54,478 nucleotides of DNA from Solirubrobacterales bacterium. GTDB lineage: Bacteria; Actinomycetota; Thermoleophilia; Solirubrobacterales; 70-9. The stretch lies in contig JADGPJ010000006.1 of the NCBI GenBank assembly GCA_017882505.1, positions 1-54,478 of the forward strand, read 5' to 3'. The notes below the pieces were generated by a model that worked only from the letters and a program-made list of their open reading frames with translations, was not told where the DNA came from and ran no database searches. Both the position numbers and the translations under genes were made by a program. This document shows positions 1 through 7,170 of the stretch, piece after piece (within the stretch, counting starts at the first letter, position 1; every line of letters starts with the position of its first letter).

Positions 1-114
1 GGGTACGACCATGCGAGTGCGGGGCGGATCAGACACGGGGCCAGGTTCCACCGGTTCAGGGACGACAAAGCGCCGGGCGAGTGCAAGTTCGAGCAGCTGG
101 ACGAAGGGGCTTAG
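1..114 (+). CDS. ATP-dependent DNA ligase, C-terminal tail (partial)
   Basis: An open frame enters from the left edge and ends at TAG 112-114, giving 37 residues. The segment RHGARFHRFRDDKAP followed by GECKFEQL resembles the extreme C-terminus of the OB-fold domain of actinobacterial ATP-dependent ligases, where a basic arginine-rich strand is followed by an acidic-Cys-x-(F/Y)-(E/D)-Q-L ending. Such ligases seal nicks in duplex DNA, usually in repair. The stop overlaps the stop of the convergent radical SAM gene. Only the last residues are visible, so the identification rests on a short motif. The neighbouring SOS-boxed repair-type gene makes a repair ligase plausible. Confidence 0.6.
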   Translation, partial: GYDHASAGRIRHGARFHRFRDDKAPGECKFEQLDEGA

Positions 115-1814
115 AAGAGAGGCTGCTGGGCGCTCTCTTCGGAGGAGCTTCCGGCCGAGCCGGGGCGGTCGACCAGGGCCGACCTGAGACGGTTTCGGCC
201 CCAGCCTCGGAGGGCCCGGGTCGCATGTTTGCGCTGGGCTGGCCGCATGTAAGCGCGGTTGGAGTACAGCTGCTCGTATTTCGAGAGGAGGTCGGGGCGT
301 TTTTCTTCCAGCCAGGCGAAGAAGACGTCCTTGACCTCGTCGCGGAGGTGGAGGGCGACGCCGCCGAGGAAGGTGGCGCCGGCTTTCTTCGCTCGCTCGA
401 CGATCGGGCGGACCTGGTCGGGGCTGTCGTTGATGCCGGGCATCAACGGAGCGATGAGGACGCCGGAGTCGATGCCGCGCCGGCGCAGCTCGGCGACGGC
501 GTCGAGGCGGGCAGCGGGGCTCGGGGTGTGCGGCTCGGTCGCCCGCCAGGCGTCCTCGTCGAGGGTCGGCACCGAGAGGTTGACCGAGACCGGCAAGCCC
601 GCCTTCGCCATCCGCTCGTAGATCTTCACGTCGCGCATCGCCAGCGGCGACTTGGTCAGCACCGAGACCGGCGTGTCCGCCGCCTCCAGGGCCTCGAGGA
701 TCTCCGGCATCATCCGGTAGCGGCTCTCGACCCACTGGTAAGGGTCCGTGTTCGTCCCCAGCGCCACCAGCTCGCGCTTCCAGCTGGGCCGCGCCAGCTC
801 CGCCCGCAGCAGCTCCGGCAGGTTGACCTTGACGACGATCTCGCGCTCGAAATCCCGCCCCGCGTCGAAGCCGAGATAGGTGTGGGTGCGACGAGCAAAG
901 CAGTTGTGGCTGACGACGCCGTTTGCAATGAAGTCGCCGGTGCCGGTGGTGATGTCGTACATCCGGATCCGGCGACCGAGCGGTTCGATCGCGACGACGC
1001 CGAGCTTCGCCTGGGAGCCGCTGCAACTCCCCTCCGCATCGAAGATGCCCGCCAGGAACCCTCGGGACCACTCGTCGCTTGGCGACTGTGGCCAACGGAT
1101 TAGCTCCCGGACCCGATCGACCCCTTCATGCGGGTCCGCCAAGGCAAGCCGAAAGCGATGTACGTCAGAGGCCGACCGCCCGGGTCGGACATACGAGTAG
1201 GAGCCCACGTGCCCGTCTCCGCGAATCATCCCGCGGAGATATCCGCGCCGATATTCGGGCGACTCATTGATCGCAGGCCCGAGGTCTCCAATACCCATCA
1301 GCTTGCTATTGATCGTCAGGTGGGGGCGCTGCAAGCGGCCGTGTTCCGCTCCGACCACGAACCTCCATCCCCTCCTCGTCAAGAAACGATGATCGCCGCT
1401 CGCGATCAACTCGGTCCCGTCTTCGAGCACGACTCGGTAGGCCGTCTTGCGCGTCGTCCAATGCGCACGAACCTGGGTCGCCTCGTAGCGTCGATAAGAG
1501 CCGCGACGAACCGTCCCGTAGATCGCGTCTCCGACCCGAACCTCTTTCAAGGGCCGCGTGGTCCCGTCCGCCATGAGGATTGCCGTCTCGCCCGATAGAC
1601 AGTAAACGCACGCATGACTGCATCCCCTGTAGGGGTTGATCGTGTAGTCGAAGCCGTAGCGGCCGCCGGCGACATGGTTGAGCGCGGACCGGGCCCGAAC
1701 CTCGTGGAAGTTGACCCCCATCGCCTCCGGCGCGTCGAAGGTCCGCACCACCGAGCCGTCGCCGACGCCGGGCAACCGCAGGTCGTTCTCGACACGTTGT
1801 TCGTCCCATCTCAT
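111..1814 (-). CDS. Rv2578c-family radical SAM protein interrupted by an intein
   Basis: This belongs to the SplB/COG1533 branch of radical SAM enzymes (DNA photoproduct lyase relatives). I start it at ATG 1814 (MRWDEQ), the usual N-terminus of the family; an upstream ATG at 1832 is possible. The Fe-S motif is CSHACVY, then a 233-residue intein, then CFARRTH, so the intact CxxxCxxC forms only after splicing. Spliced, the protein is about 334 residues. Its downstream half carries typical family blocks such as GTNTDPYQ and LIAPLMPGINDS. The last five residues are QQPLF, close to the QL(S/D)LF sliding-clamp binding motif. A LexA-type box lies directly upstream. The substrate is unknown; DNA repair is inferred from family, box, C-terminus and the neighbouring ligase. 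Confidence 0.92.
   Translation of the reverse strand: MRWDEQRVENDLRLPGVGDGSVVRTFDAPEAMGVNFHEVRARSALNHVAGGRYGFDYTINPYRGCSHACVYCLSGETAILMADGTTRPLKEVRVGDAIYGTVRRGSYRRYEATQVRAHWTTRKTAYRVVLEDGTELIASGDHRFLTRRGWRFVVGAEHGRLQRPHLTINSKLMGIGDLGPAINESPEYRRGYLRGMIRGDGHVGSYSYVRPGRSASDVHRFRLALADPHEGVDRVRELIRWPQSPSDEWSRGFLAGIFDAEGSCSGSQAKLGVVAIEPLGRRIRMYDITTGTGDFIANGVVSHNCFARRTHTYLGFDAGRDFEREIVVKVNLPELLRAELARPSWKRELVALGTNTDPYQWVESRYRMMPEILEALEAADTPVSVLTKSPLAMRDVKIYERMAKAGLPVSVNLSVPTLDEDAWRATEPHTPSPAARLDAVAELRRRGIDSGVLIAPLMPGINDSPDQVRPIVERAKKAGATFLGGVALHLRDEVKDVFFAWLEEKRPDLLSKYEQLYSNRAYMRPAQRKHATRALRGWGRNRLRSALVDRPGSAGSSSEESAQQPLF
903..1601 (-). other. Intein with truncated LAGLIDADG endonuclease
   Basis: The intein begins with Cys in CLSGETAILMADGTTRPL (splicing block A) and ends with GDFIANGVVSHN followed by extein Cys, the canonical His-Asn/Cys C-terminal junction. 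Block B is visible as ELIASGDHRF. Two LAGLIDADG-like helices are present, YLRGMIRGDG and FLAGIFDAEGS, only about 61 residues apart. Only about 20 residues separate the second helix from the C-terminal splicing block (MYDITTGTGDF). At 233 residues it is shorter than typical endonuclease-bearing inteins of about 300 or more, so the second half of the endonuclease appears deleted. Splicing residues look intact; homing activity is probably lost. Confidence 0.9.
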
Positions 1815-1815
1815 A

Positions 1816-1829
1816 CGAACATACGTTCG
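1816..1829. promoter_or_regulatory. LexA/SOS box upstream of the radical SAM gene
   Basis: The plus strand reads CGAAC-ATAC-GTTCG, a perfect dyad with the GAAC-N4-GTTC core of Gram-positive and actinobacterial LexA sites. It ends one base before the ATG at 1814, so bound LexA would cover any leaderless start. It matches the Bacillus-type consensus CGAACRNRYGTTYC at 13 of 14 positions on either strand. Confidence 0.75.
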
Positions 1830-1854
1830 CATCGATGTCGGACGCGCCGCGGGC

Positions 1855-2340
1855 CTAGACGCTGGAGCCGGTCTCTTCCCGCTTGTAGGTCTGGAGCTGG
1901 CCGAGGGCTTTGGCCCGCGCCTTCGCCCGCAGCGGCGGCAGCAGCGCGACCAGATTGCCGGTCGGTCCCAGCGCCTGTCTCGCCCAGCGGCGAAAGTCGA
2001 AGTCGTCGACATGGTCGGCGATCAGGCCATCGGCGAAGCGGAACTTCGCCTGGACGTCGTTGACGACCGGGCGTCCGGTGGAGAACGTGTAGCGGGCGAT
2101 CCAGTGGGCCGAGCCGGTCTCATCCTCCGCCTCGTGCTCGCGCAGCTCGATCTTCAGATCGGTGACGCGGCCGGTCAGCATCCGCCACATCGTGCCGATG
2201 TCGTCGCCCTCGAGGTCGCCGAAGGCGGGGTCGCGAAAGTGGGCACCGGGCGCGTAACAGGCGGTCATCGCGGAGCCGTTGCCTTCGCCGAACGCCGTGT
2301 AGAGGCGCTCGATCGTCTCGCGGTTCGCGTCGGCGGGCAC
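1855..2340 (-). CDS. SnoaL/NTF2-like family protein
   Basis: This is a 161-residue protein with the cone-shaped NTF2-like pattern: an N-terminal helix (ETIERLYTAFGEGN), then YAPGAHFRDPAFGDLEG, an IGTMWRMLTG helix and later strands ending in KFRFADGLIADHVDDFD. These sequences match SnoaL-like polyketide cyclase/ketosteroid isomerase-fold proteins, many of which have no known substrate. After the fold ends near residue 125 a basic tail (RAKARAKALGQLQTYKRE) follows. It lies just upstream of the radical SAM gene on the same strand, about 40 bases away, but the SOS box between them suggests separate control. No enzyme activity can be assigned. Confidence 0.75.
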   Translation of the reverse strand: MPADANRETIERLYTAFGEGNGSAMTACYAPGAHFRDPAFGDLEGDDIGTMWRMLTGRVTDLKIELREHEAEDETGSAHWIARYTFSTGRPVVNDVQAKFRFADGLIADHVDDFDFRRWARQALGPTGNLVALLPPLRAKARAKALGQLQTYKREETGSSV

Positions 2341-2356
2341 CTGCCCACCTTAGTGG

Positions 2357-2824
2357 CTATCTAGCCGGCAACCGGCCGGAGATGACGTAACGGAGCACGT
2401 CGACGACCTGCTCGGCGGTGCGGGCCGTCGCCTGCGCGGCGCGGTCGACCTCCTTCAGCGCGTGGTCGAGATCGGCCTCGTGGAGGGTGATCGTCGGCTT
2501 GCCGAGAGCCGCCGCGTAGCCGGCGTCGAAGGCGGCGTTCCACTGGCGGTACTTGTCGCCGAAGCGGACGACGACGAGGTCGGCGGCCCGGATCAGCGTC
2601 TGGGTGCGGATCGCGTTGACGCCGGCGCCCTTGTGGTCGCGCCAGAACGCCTCGCCCTCCTCCCCCAGAGTGCCGGTGCCGGCGTCATCGGAGGCGGCGT
2701 GGTCGGTGACCGGCGCCGAGAAGGAGACCGGGAGCCCCGCCTCGCGCACTCCCGATTCGACCCGTTGACGCCAGTCGGAGTGGATCTCTCCCGAGAGGTA
2801 GACGCTCCAAGTGCGCTCCGTCAC
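2357..2824 (-). CDS. ytoQ: YtoQ family protein
   Basis: The protein is 155 residues and opens with TWSVYLSGEIHSDWRQRV, the signature of the YtoQ family, which has a nucleoside 2-deoxyribosyltransferase-like Rossmann fold. Further family blocks are VNAIRTQTLIRAADLVVVRFGDKYRQWNAAFD and GYAAALGKPTI. I place the start at GTG 2824, which lies 15 bases after the dcd stop; the longer open frame would run through dcd. The biochemical role of YtoQ is not established. Its fold and its coupling to dCTP deaminase suggest nucleotide or deoxyribonucleotide metabolism, which is inference. Confidence 0.85.
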   Translation of the reverse strand: MTERTWSVYLSGEIHSDWRQRVESGVREAGLPVSFSAPVTDHAASDDAGTGTLGEEGEAFWRDHKGAGVNAIRTQTLIRAADLVVVRFGDKYRQWNAAFDAGYAAALGKPTITLHEADLDHALKEVDRAAQATARTAEQVVDVLRYVISGRLPAR

Positions 2825-2838
2825 GGGCGAATCCCAGG

Positions 2839-4020
2839 TCAGGCCGCGCCCGCGGTCTGCTCTTTGAAGTGCTTGCTCAGCATCGTCACCTGGCCCTGGT
2901 AATTGGAGCCGAGGCTGGCTCCGTAAAGGCGCTCGGCGGGGGCCTCCATCCATTCCAGCCCCAGCTTGCAGACCGGCTGGCGGTGCTCGACCATGAACGG
3001 CACGTCGCGGGCGCGAACCTCGAGCGCCGCGCGACTGCCGTGGTGAGCGCCCTCGGGGTCATAACCGAAGCCGGGGTCGAAGAAGCCGGCGTAGTGGGTG
3101 CGCAGCTCGCCCGCGGTCGGGTCGTAGGCCATCATCTCGGCGGCGATCTGGGGTGGGATGCAGACGCCCTCGGCCGACAGCAGCAGGTAGAAGATTTCGG
3201 GCTCCAGCACGACCCGCCCGCCCGGCTCGGGATAGACCGGGTCCCAGAAGTCGGTCCAGCGGTAGGCGCGGACGCGGGAGAGGTCGACCGGGAGGCTGTT
3301 CTTCTTCGCCCGGTAGCCGACGGTGCGATCCCCGGGCCCGGAGAGATCGAGGCTGAGGAAGAGGCCGTCGGAGAGCGCCAGCTCGGAATGGCCGAGGGGC
3401 TCGGAACCCAGGTAGAGCAGCGGCGACTGGTCCTGCAGACCGCGGATCTGCCCGTCGCTCAGCCGCACCTCGCCGCGGGCCAAGCGCAGCTGGTTCAGGG
3501 AGAGACCGGTCTTGACCTGGATCGCGAAGGAACGGGGGACGACCTCGAGGTAGAGCTTGCCGTGGTAGCCGGCGCGGATGTCGTCGAAGCGGTGGTGGCG
3601 GTCGGTGATGACCCTGGTGAAGACGTCGAGCCGGCCGGTGGAGCTCTTCGGGTTCGCCTTCGCGCGCACCTCCTCGGGCAACGCCAGCTCCTCGATCAAC
3701 GGCACCAGGTACGGCCGGTCGCGCTCCAGCACCGCGCCGTCGCGGAGGTCCACCTTCTGGAAGGCGAGGCCATCGACCTTCTCCTCGACCGTCGAGTCGA
3801 CATCGGGCAGGAAGGAGCAGCGCAGCGCCCAGGCGAAGTCGCCGAGGCGAAGGTCGATGCTTGCGGGCTGGATCGCCTCCGGCCGGATCCGGTAATCGCC
3901 CGAGCTGACCCACTCGCGCTCGATCGCCTGGTTGAGAGCCTGCGACGGAAAGACGCCGGCGCTCGCGCCGAGCTGCGGCGCACCCAGCACCGACGCCCCC
4001 GCGCTTTGCGGCTCGTTCAT
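2839..4020 (-). CDS. dcd: 2'-deoxycytidine 5'-triphosphate deaminase (long form)
   Basis: This enzyme converts dCTP to dUTP, feeding dTMP synthesis. The protein is 393 residues, about twice classical Dcd, and matches the long two-domain form found in some bacteria. The first domain carries QPASIDLRLG (51-60) and PKSSTGRLDVFTRVITD (124-140), the substrate-binding and catalytic region of the dUTPase/Dcd superfamily, then GKLYLEV. A second, more divergent copy of the fold occupies the C-terminal half. I start at ATG 4020 (MNEPQSAG). The frame stays open further upstream, but that stretch crosses a tRNA gene and cannot be coding. ytoQ follows 15 bases downstream, suggesting an operon. Confidence 0.86.
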   Translation of the reverse strand: MNEPQSAGASVLGAPQLGASAGVFPSQALNQAIEREWVSSGDYRIRPEAIQPASIDLRLGDFAWALRCSFLPDVDSTVEEKVDGLAFQKVDLRDGAVLERDRPYLVPLIEELALPEEVRAKANPKSSTGRLDVFTRVITDRHHRFDDIRAGYHGKLYLEVVPRSFAIQVKTGLSLNQLRLARGEVRLSDGQIRGLQDQSPLLYLGSEPLGHSELALSDGLFLSLDLSGPGDRTVGYRAKKNSLPVDLSRVRAYRWTDFWDPVYPEPGGRVVLEPEIFYLLLSAEGVCIPPQIAAEMMAYDPTAGELRTHYAGFFDPGFGYDPEGAHHGSRAALEVRARDVPFMVEHRQPVCKLGLEWMEAPAERLYGASLGSNYQGQVTMLSKHFKEQTAGAA

Positions 4021-4091
4021 CCAGCAGAGATTATTCGCCGCGCCTCGGCGGTGCCGAGGTGGGGCGTCAAGGCGAATTCGAGCAGCTCCAG

Positions 4092-4178
4092 CGGAGGGGG
4101 TGGGATTCGAACCCACGAGCGCCTTGCGACGCCAACAGTTTTCGAGACTGCCCCGTTCAACCGCTCCGGCACCCCTCC
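4092..4178 (-). tRNA. tRNA-Ser(CGA)
   Basis: The minus strand folds as a type II tRNA. The acceptor stem is GGAGGGG/CCCCTCC. The anticodon arm is GCAGT-CTCGAAA-ACTGT with anticodon CGA, followed by a long variable arm and a T arm with GGTTCGAATCC. The discriminator base is G, as usual for serine tRNAs, and CCA is not encoded. It is 87 nt long and lies upstream of dcd on the same strand. Confidence 0.95.
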
Positions 4179-4214
4179 AGGGCTTAAACAAGCGGAATCC
4201 TAGCGAGGCCCGAT

Positions 4215-4832
4215 TCAGCGGCGCTTCAGCAGGGCGTACATGAACTGCTGCGCCTTGCCTGACGGGGTTCGATGCTCCTTGAGCCGTGAGGACAGAAGCT
4301 CGTAGTCATCGCCGAGAACCTGCGAGATTCCCTCGGCGTCGTAGCGCCTCACCGGCAAGCTGCTGCATTCGGTCGGTCCGTCGGGTCCAAAGGTCGCGAG
4401 GATCAGGTGCCCGCCCGGCCGCAAGGTTCGGTCGAGCACCGCGAGATAGCCGTCGCGGTCGGCGGGCTTGACCATGAAGTGAAAGACGGCGCGGTCGTGC
4501 CAGAGGTCGAAGCGTCGGCCGAAGTCGTGATCGCGGACATCTGCCTCGACCCGCGTCACCAGGCCAGCTTCCTCGCCCAGGTCGGCCTTCGCGCGCTCCA
4601 GTGCTTGGGCGGATATGTCGGCGACCGTCACGTCGCTGTAGCCACACCGCAACAGCTCGGCGGTCAGGCGCGACGCGCCGCCGCCGACATCGATGATCGC
4701 CGCGTCTGAGGGCAGGCTGGCTTCTCCGATCAGCGCCAGCGAGGAATCGGGCATTGGCTCAGTCCAACTCAGCTCCTCGATGCTGCGCTCGCCGTAGGTC
4801 CGTTGCCAATGGGCTGTCATCTCGTCGCGCAT
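4215..4832 (-). CDS. Class I SAM-dependent methyltransferase
   Basis: This is a 205-residue Rossmann-fold methyltransferase. Motif I is AIIDVGGGASRLTAELL (about 45-61), followed by VTVADIS (motif II acidic residue) and VEADVRDHDF. The FDLWHDRAVFHFM block and LRPGGHLILATF are typical of small soluble thiopurine/tellurite-type or generic methyltransferases. An alternative start at 4820 gives MTAHWQRTYGER, which fits homologues slightly better; neither start has a strong Shine-Dalgarno sequence. It is a single gene just upstream of tRNA-Ser(CGA) on the same strand. The acceptor is unknown. Confidence 0.82.
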   Translation of the reverse strand: MRDEMTAHWQRTYGERSIEELSWTEPMPDSSLALIGEASLPSDAAIIDVGGGASRLTAELLRCGYSDVTVADISAQALERAKADLGEEAGLVTRVEADVRDHDFGRRFDLWHDRAVFHFMVKPADRDGYLAVLDRTLRPGGHLILATFGPDGPTECSSLPVRRYDAEGISQVLGDDYELLSSRLKEHRTPSGKAQQFMYALLKRR

Positions 4833-4911
4833 CGAGTTGATTGTGAGCGAATAGGGTCGAGGTTTCGCGCGTCCCCGAAAGACGAGGACCGAAGCACGGC
4901 GAGGCTGATCC

Positions 4912-4956
4912 TTGACATTCCCGTCCTATCGCGCTATTACTACTGTACAGTTGTAA
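4912..4956 (+). promoter_or_regulatory. Promoter with overlapping operator for the sqr gene
   Basis: A perfect -35 hexamer TTGACA (4912-4917) is followed by a 17-base spacer and TATTAC (4935-4940). A 20-base near-perfect dyad, TTACTACTGTACAGTTGTAA (4937-4956, 9 of 10 pairs), overlaps the -10 and the expected start point. It contains the fully symmetric ACTGTACAGT. The arrangement fits repression by a dimeric regulator. No regulator gene lies next to it. Confidence 0.6.
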
Positions 4957-5036
4957 AGAAGTGAATAGCCGCGAACGAACGTCGCCGCTCGTCTAACCGG
5001 CGCGACTCCGGGGCACGATCGAAGGGAGCAGCAACC

Positions 5037-6275
5037 ATGTCTTCCGTCAGCCCACAGCGCGTAGCCGTGCTCGGTTCGAGTTTCGCCGGGATGACCGCGG
5101 CACTGGAGGTGCGCAAGCACCTCGACGAACGCCACGAGGTCGTCGTCCTCGACCCGCGCGATCACTTCACCTTCATCCCGTCGCTGATCTGGATGCCGTT
5201 CGGCGCCCGCAAGGCCGACGACATCACCTTCCCGCTGGCGCCGCTCTACGACAAGAAGGGCATCGAGTTCGTCAACGAGGCGGCGGCGCGGGTCGACGTC
5301 GACGGACACACGGTCTCGACCTCCACCGGTCGCTCCATCGACTACGACAAGCTGCTCGTCGCGACGGGCCCCCGTCTCGCCTTCGAGAAAATTCCGGGGC
5401 TCGGTCCCGAGGGCGGATTCACGCAGTCGGTCTGCAACCTCGAGCACGCCGAACGGGCACAGGAGGCCTGGGATCGCTTTCTCGAGAATCCCGGACCGGT
5501 CGTGGTCGGCACCGCGCAGGGCGGCTCCTGCTTCGGCGCCTCTTACGAGTTCCTCTTCAACGTCCACCACCGGATCCGCAAGGCGGGGTTGGAGAAGGTC
5601 GCGCCCGTCACCTTCATCAGCTCCGAGCCGTTCCTCGGCCACTTCGGCCTCGGCGGCGTCGGCGATTCCGCCAAGCGCGTCGAGGGGTTCCTCGAGCGCC
5701 TGGGGATCGAGGGGATCCCCAACTCCTCGATCAAAGAGGTCCGCGACGGCGAGATCGAGCTCGACGGCGGCCGCGTCCTACCCTTCGCCTTCTCGATGAT
5801 CGTGCCGCCCTTCGCGGGCGTCGACGCGATCCGCGAGAGCGAGGGACTCGCCAATCCGGTCGGGTTCGTGCCGATCGACGATCGCTTCCGCCACCCCGAC
5901 CAGCCCGACATATACGCAGCCGGCGTGGCGACCGCGATCGCCCCGCCGGAGTCCACGGAGGTGCCGGCCGGCGTCCCGAAGACCGGGCAGATGAGCGAGA
6001 CGATGGCCAAGGTCGCCGCCCAGAACATCGCCGCCGACCTGACGGGAGGCAAGCACCGGGACCTTCCGATCGCCGAGTTGTCCGCGATCTGCGTGCTCGA
6101 CGCCGGAAACAACGGCATCATCTTCAAGGCCGACAACGTCCTCTCCCACGGGATCTACGCCAACGGCGAGGAGCCGAGCGCCCGGGTGATGGCGGGCCCC
6201 CAGGCCCACTGGGCCAAGCTCGCCTTCGAGCGCTACTTCCTGAGCAGCCGCAAGCGCGGCATGACGGCTTTCTGA
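5037..6275 (+). CDS. sqr: Sulfide:quinone oxidoreductase-type FAD protein
   Basis: This 412-residue flavoprotein of the disulfide reductase fold begins with VAVLGSSFAGMTAALEVRK, the FAD-binding GxGxxG variant, and has an internal KLLVATGPR. All three cysteines expected in sulfide:quinone oxidoreductases are present in the right context: C133 (SVCNLEHA), C165 (GGSCFGASYEF) and C352 (SAICVLDAG). That favours true sulfide oxidation to sulfane sulfur, with electrons passed to quinone at the membrane, over a generic NADH dehydrogenase. It has a good GGGAG ribosome site at ATG 5037 and is preceded by the promoter/operator at 4912-4956. The TauE-type exporter follows 38 bases later, a common partner in sulfur gene sets. 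Confidence 0.86.
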   Translation: MSSVSPQRVAVLGSSFAGMTAALEVRKHLDERHEVVVLDPRDHFTFIPSLIWMPFGARKADDITFPLAPLYDKKGIEFVNEAAARVDVDGHTVSTSTGRSIDYDKLLVATGPRLAFEKIPGLGPEGGFTQSVCNLEHAERAQEAWDRFLENPGPVVVGTAQGGSCFGASYEFLFNVHHRIRKAGLEKVAPVTFISSEPFLGHFGLGGVGDSAKRVEGFLERLGIEGIPNSSIKEVRDGEIELDGGRVLPFAFSMIVPPFAGVDAIRESEGLANPVGFVPIDDRFRHPDQPDIYAAGVATAIAPPESTEVPAGVPKTGQMSETMAKVAAQNIAADLTGGKHRDLPIAELSAICVLDAGNNGIIFKADNVLSHGIYANGEEPSARVMAGPQAHWAKLAFERYFLSSRKRGMTAF

Positions 6276-6313
6276 GCGCCCGTGGGTAGGAGTGCGAGAG
6301 TCGGCGTGAAGCC

Positions 6314-7075
6314 GTGATCGGCGCGGTCGCATTCGGACTGCTGATCGGCCTGGTCATGGGCATGGTCGGCGGCGGCGGCGCCGTTCTCGCGGTGCCGGCG
6401 CTGGTCTACGTCGTCGGCCTCGGCGTGCACGAGGCGACGACGGTCAGCCTCGCCGTCGTCGCCGCGGCGGCGGCGACGGGCGCGATCGGCCAGGCACGCC
6501 GTGGCGCCGTCTGCTGGAGCTCGGCCGCCTGGCTCTCCGCGGCGGCGGCGCTCGGCGGCGTGGCCGGGGCGATCGCCAACCGCGCGCTCGGCGGCGCCGC
6601 CCTGCTGCTGATCTTCAGCGGGGTGATGCTGATGGCCGCCCGCGCCACCTGGAAGCGAGCCGGCAATCAGGCCGGCGCGATCCAGGGCTGCCCGGAGGCG
6701 TCGCCCGGCGCGCTCGCGGCAACCGGGACGGGAGTCGGCGCGCTCACCGGCCTGGTCGGCGTCGGCGGTGGCTTCGTCGTGGTGCCGACGCTGGTGGTCG
6801 GGCTGAGCTTCGGCATGCGGGAGGCGATGGCGACCTCGATGGCGATCGTCGCGATCGTCTCGGTCTCCGGGCTGGCGGCCCATCTGGCGACCGGAAGCAG
6901 CCTCGACCTGCCGGTTGCCGCCGCGATGGGCGGAGCGGCGATCGCCGGCGCTCTGGTCGGGCCGAGGCTCGCGGACAGAGTCTCCACGCGCCTGCTCGGG
7001 CGCTCCTTCGCCGTGCTCGTGGTGCTCGTCGCGGTCGGCGTCGCCGCCGCGACCCTTGCCGGCGCCGGCGTCTGA
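6314..7075 (+). CDS. TauE/SafE family sulfite exporter-like membrane protein
   Basis: This 253-residue polytopic membrane protein starts at GTG 6314. It shows the two-fold internal repeat of TauE/SafE proteins: GLVMGMVGGGGAVLAVPALVYVVG near the N-terminus and GALTGLVGVGGGFVVVPTLVVG near the middle, each followed by MREAM or HEATT-like helix starts. About eight hydrophobic helices are visible. Family members export sulfite, sulfoacetate or other organosulfonates. Its position directly after the SQR gene under the same promoter suggests a role in sulfur-compound export. Substrate direction cannot be read from sequence. Confidence 0.88.
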   Translation: MIGAVAFGLLIGLVMGMVGGGGAVLAVPALVYVVGLGVHEATTVSLAVVAAAAATGAIGQARRGAVCWSSAAWLSAAAALGGVAGAIANRALGGAALLLIFSGVMLMAARATWKRAGNQAGAIQGCPEASPGALAATGTGVGALTGLVGVGGGFVVVPTLVVGLSFGMREAMATSMAIVAIVSVSGLAAHLATGSSLDLPVAAAMGGAAIAGALVGPRLADRVSTRLLGRSFAVLVVLVAVGVAAATLAGAGV

Positions 7076-7170
7076 CGCGAGACGAGCCCGAAGATCGTCT
7101 GTGGCGCGAGGCGCCGGCATCGACGCTCACAACGTCAGAGGCGGGATGCCCACGCACCCGGACCTCTGAC

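Noticed and set aside
4021-4191. An in-frame N-terminal extension of the dCTP deaminase
   Set aside because: It would be translated through most of the tRNA-Ser(CGA) gene, so the start at 4020 is used instead.
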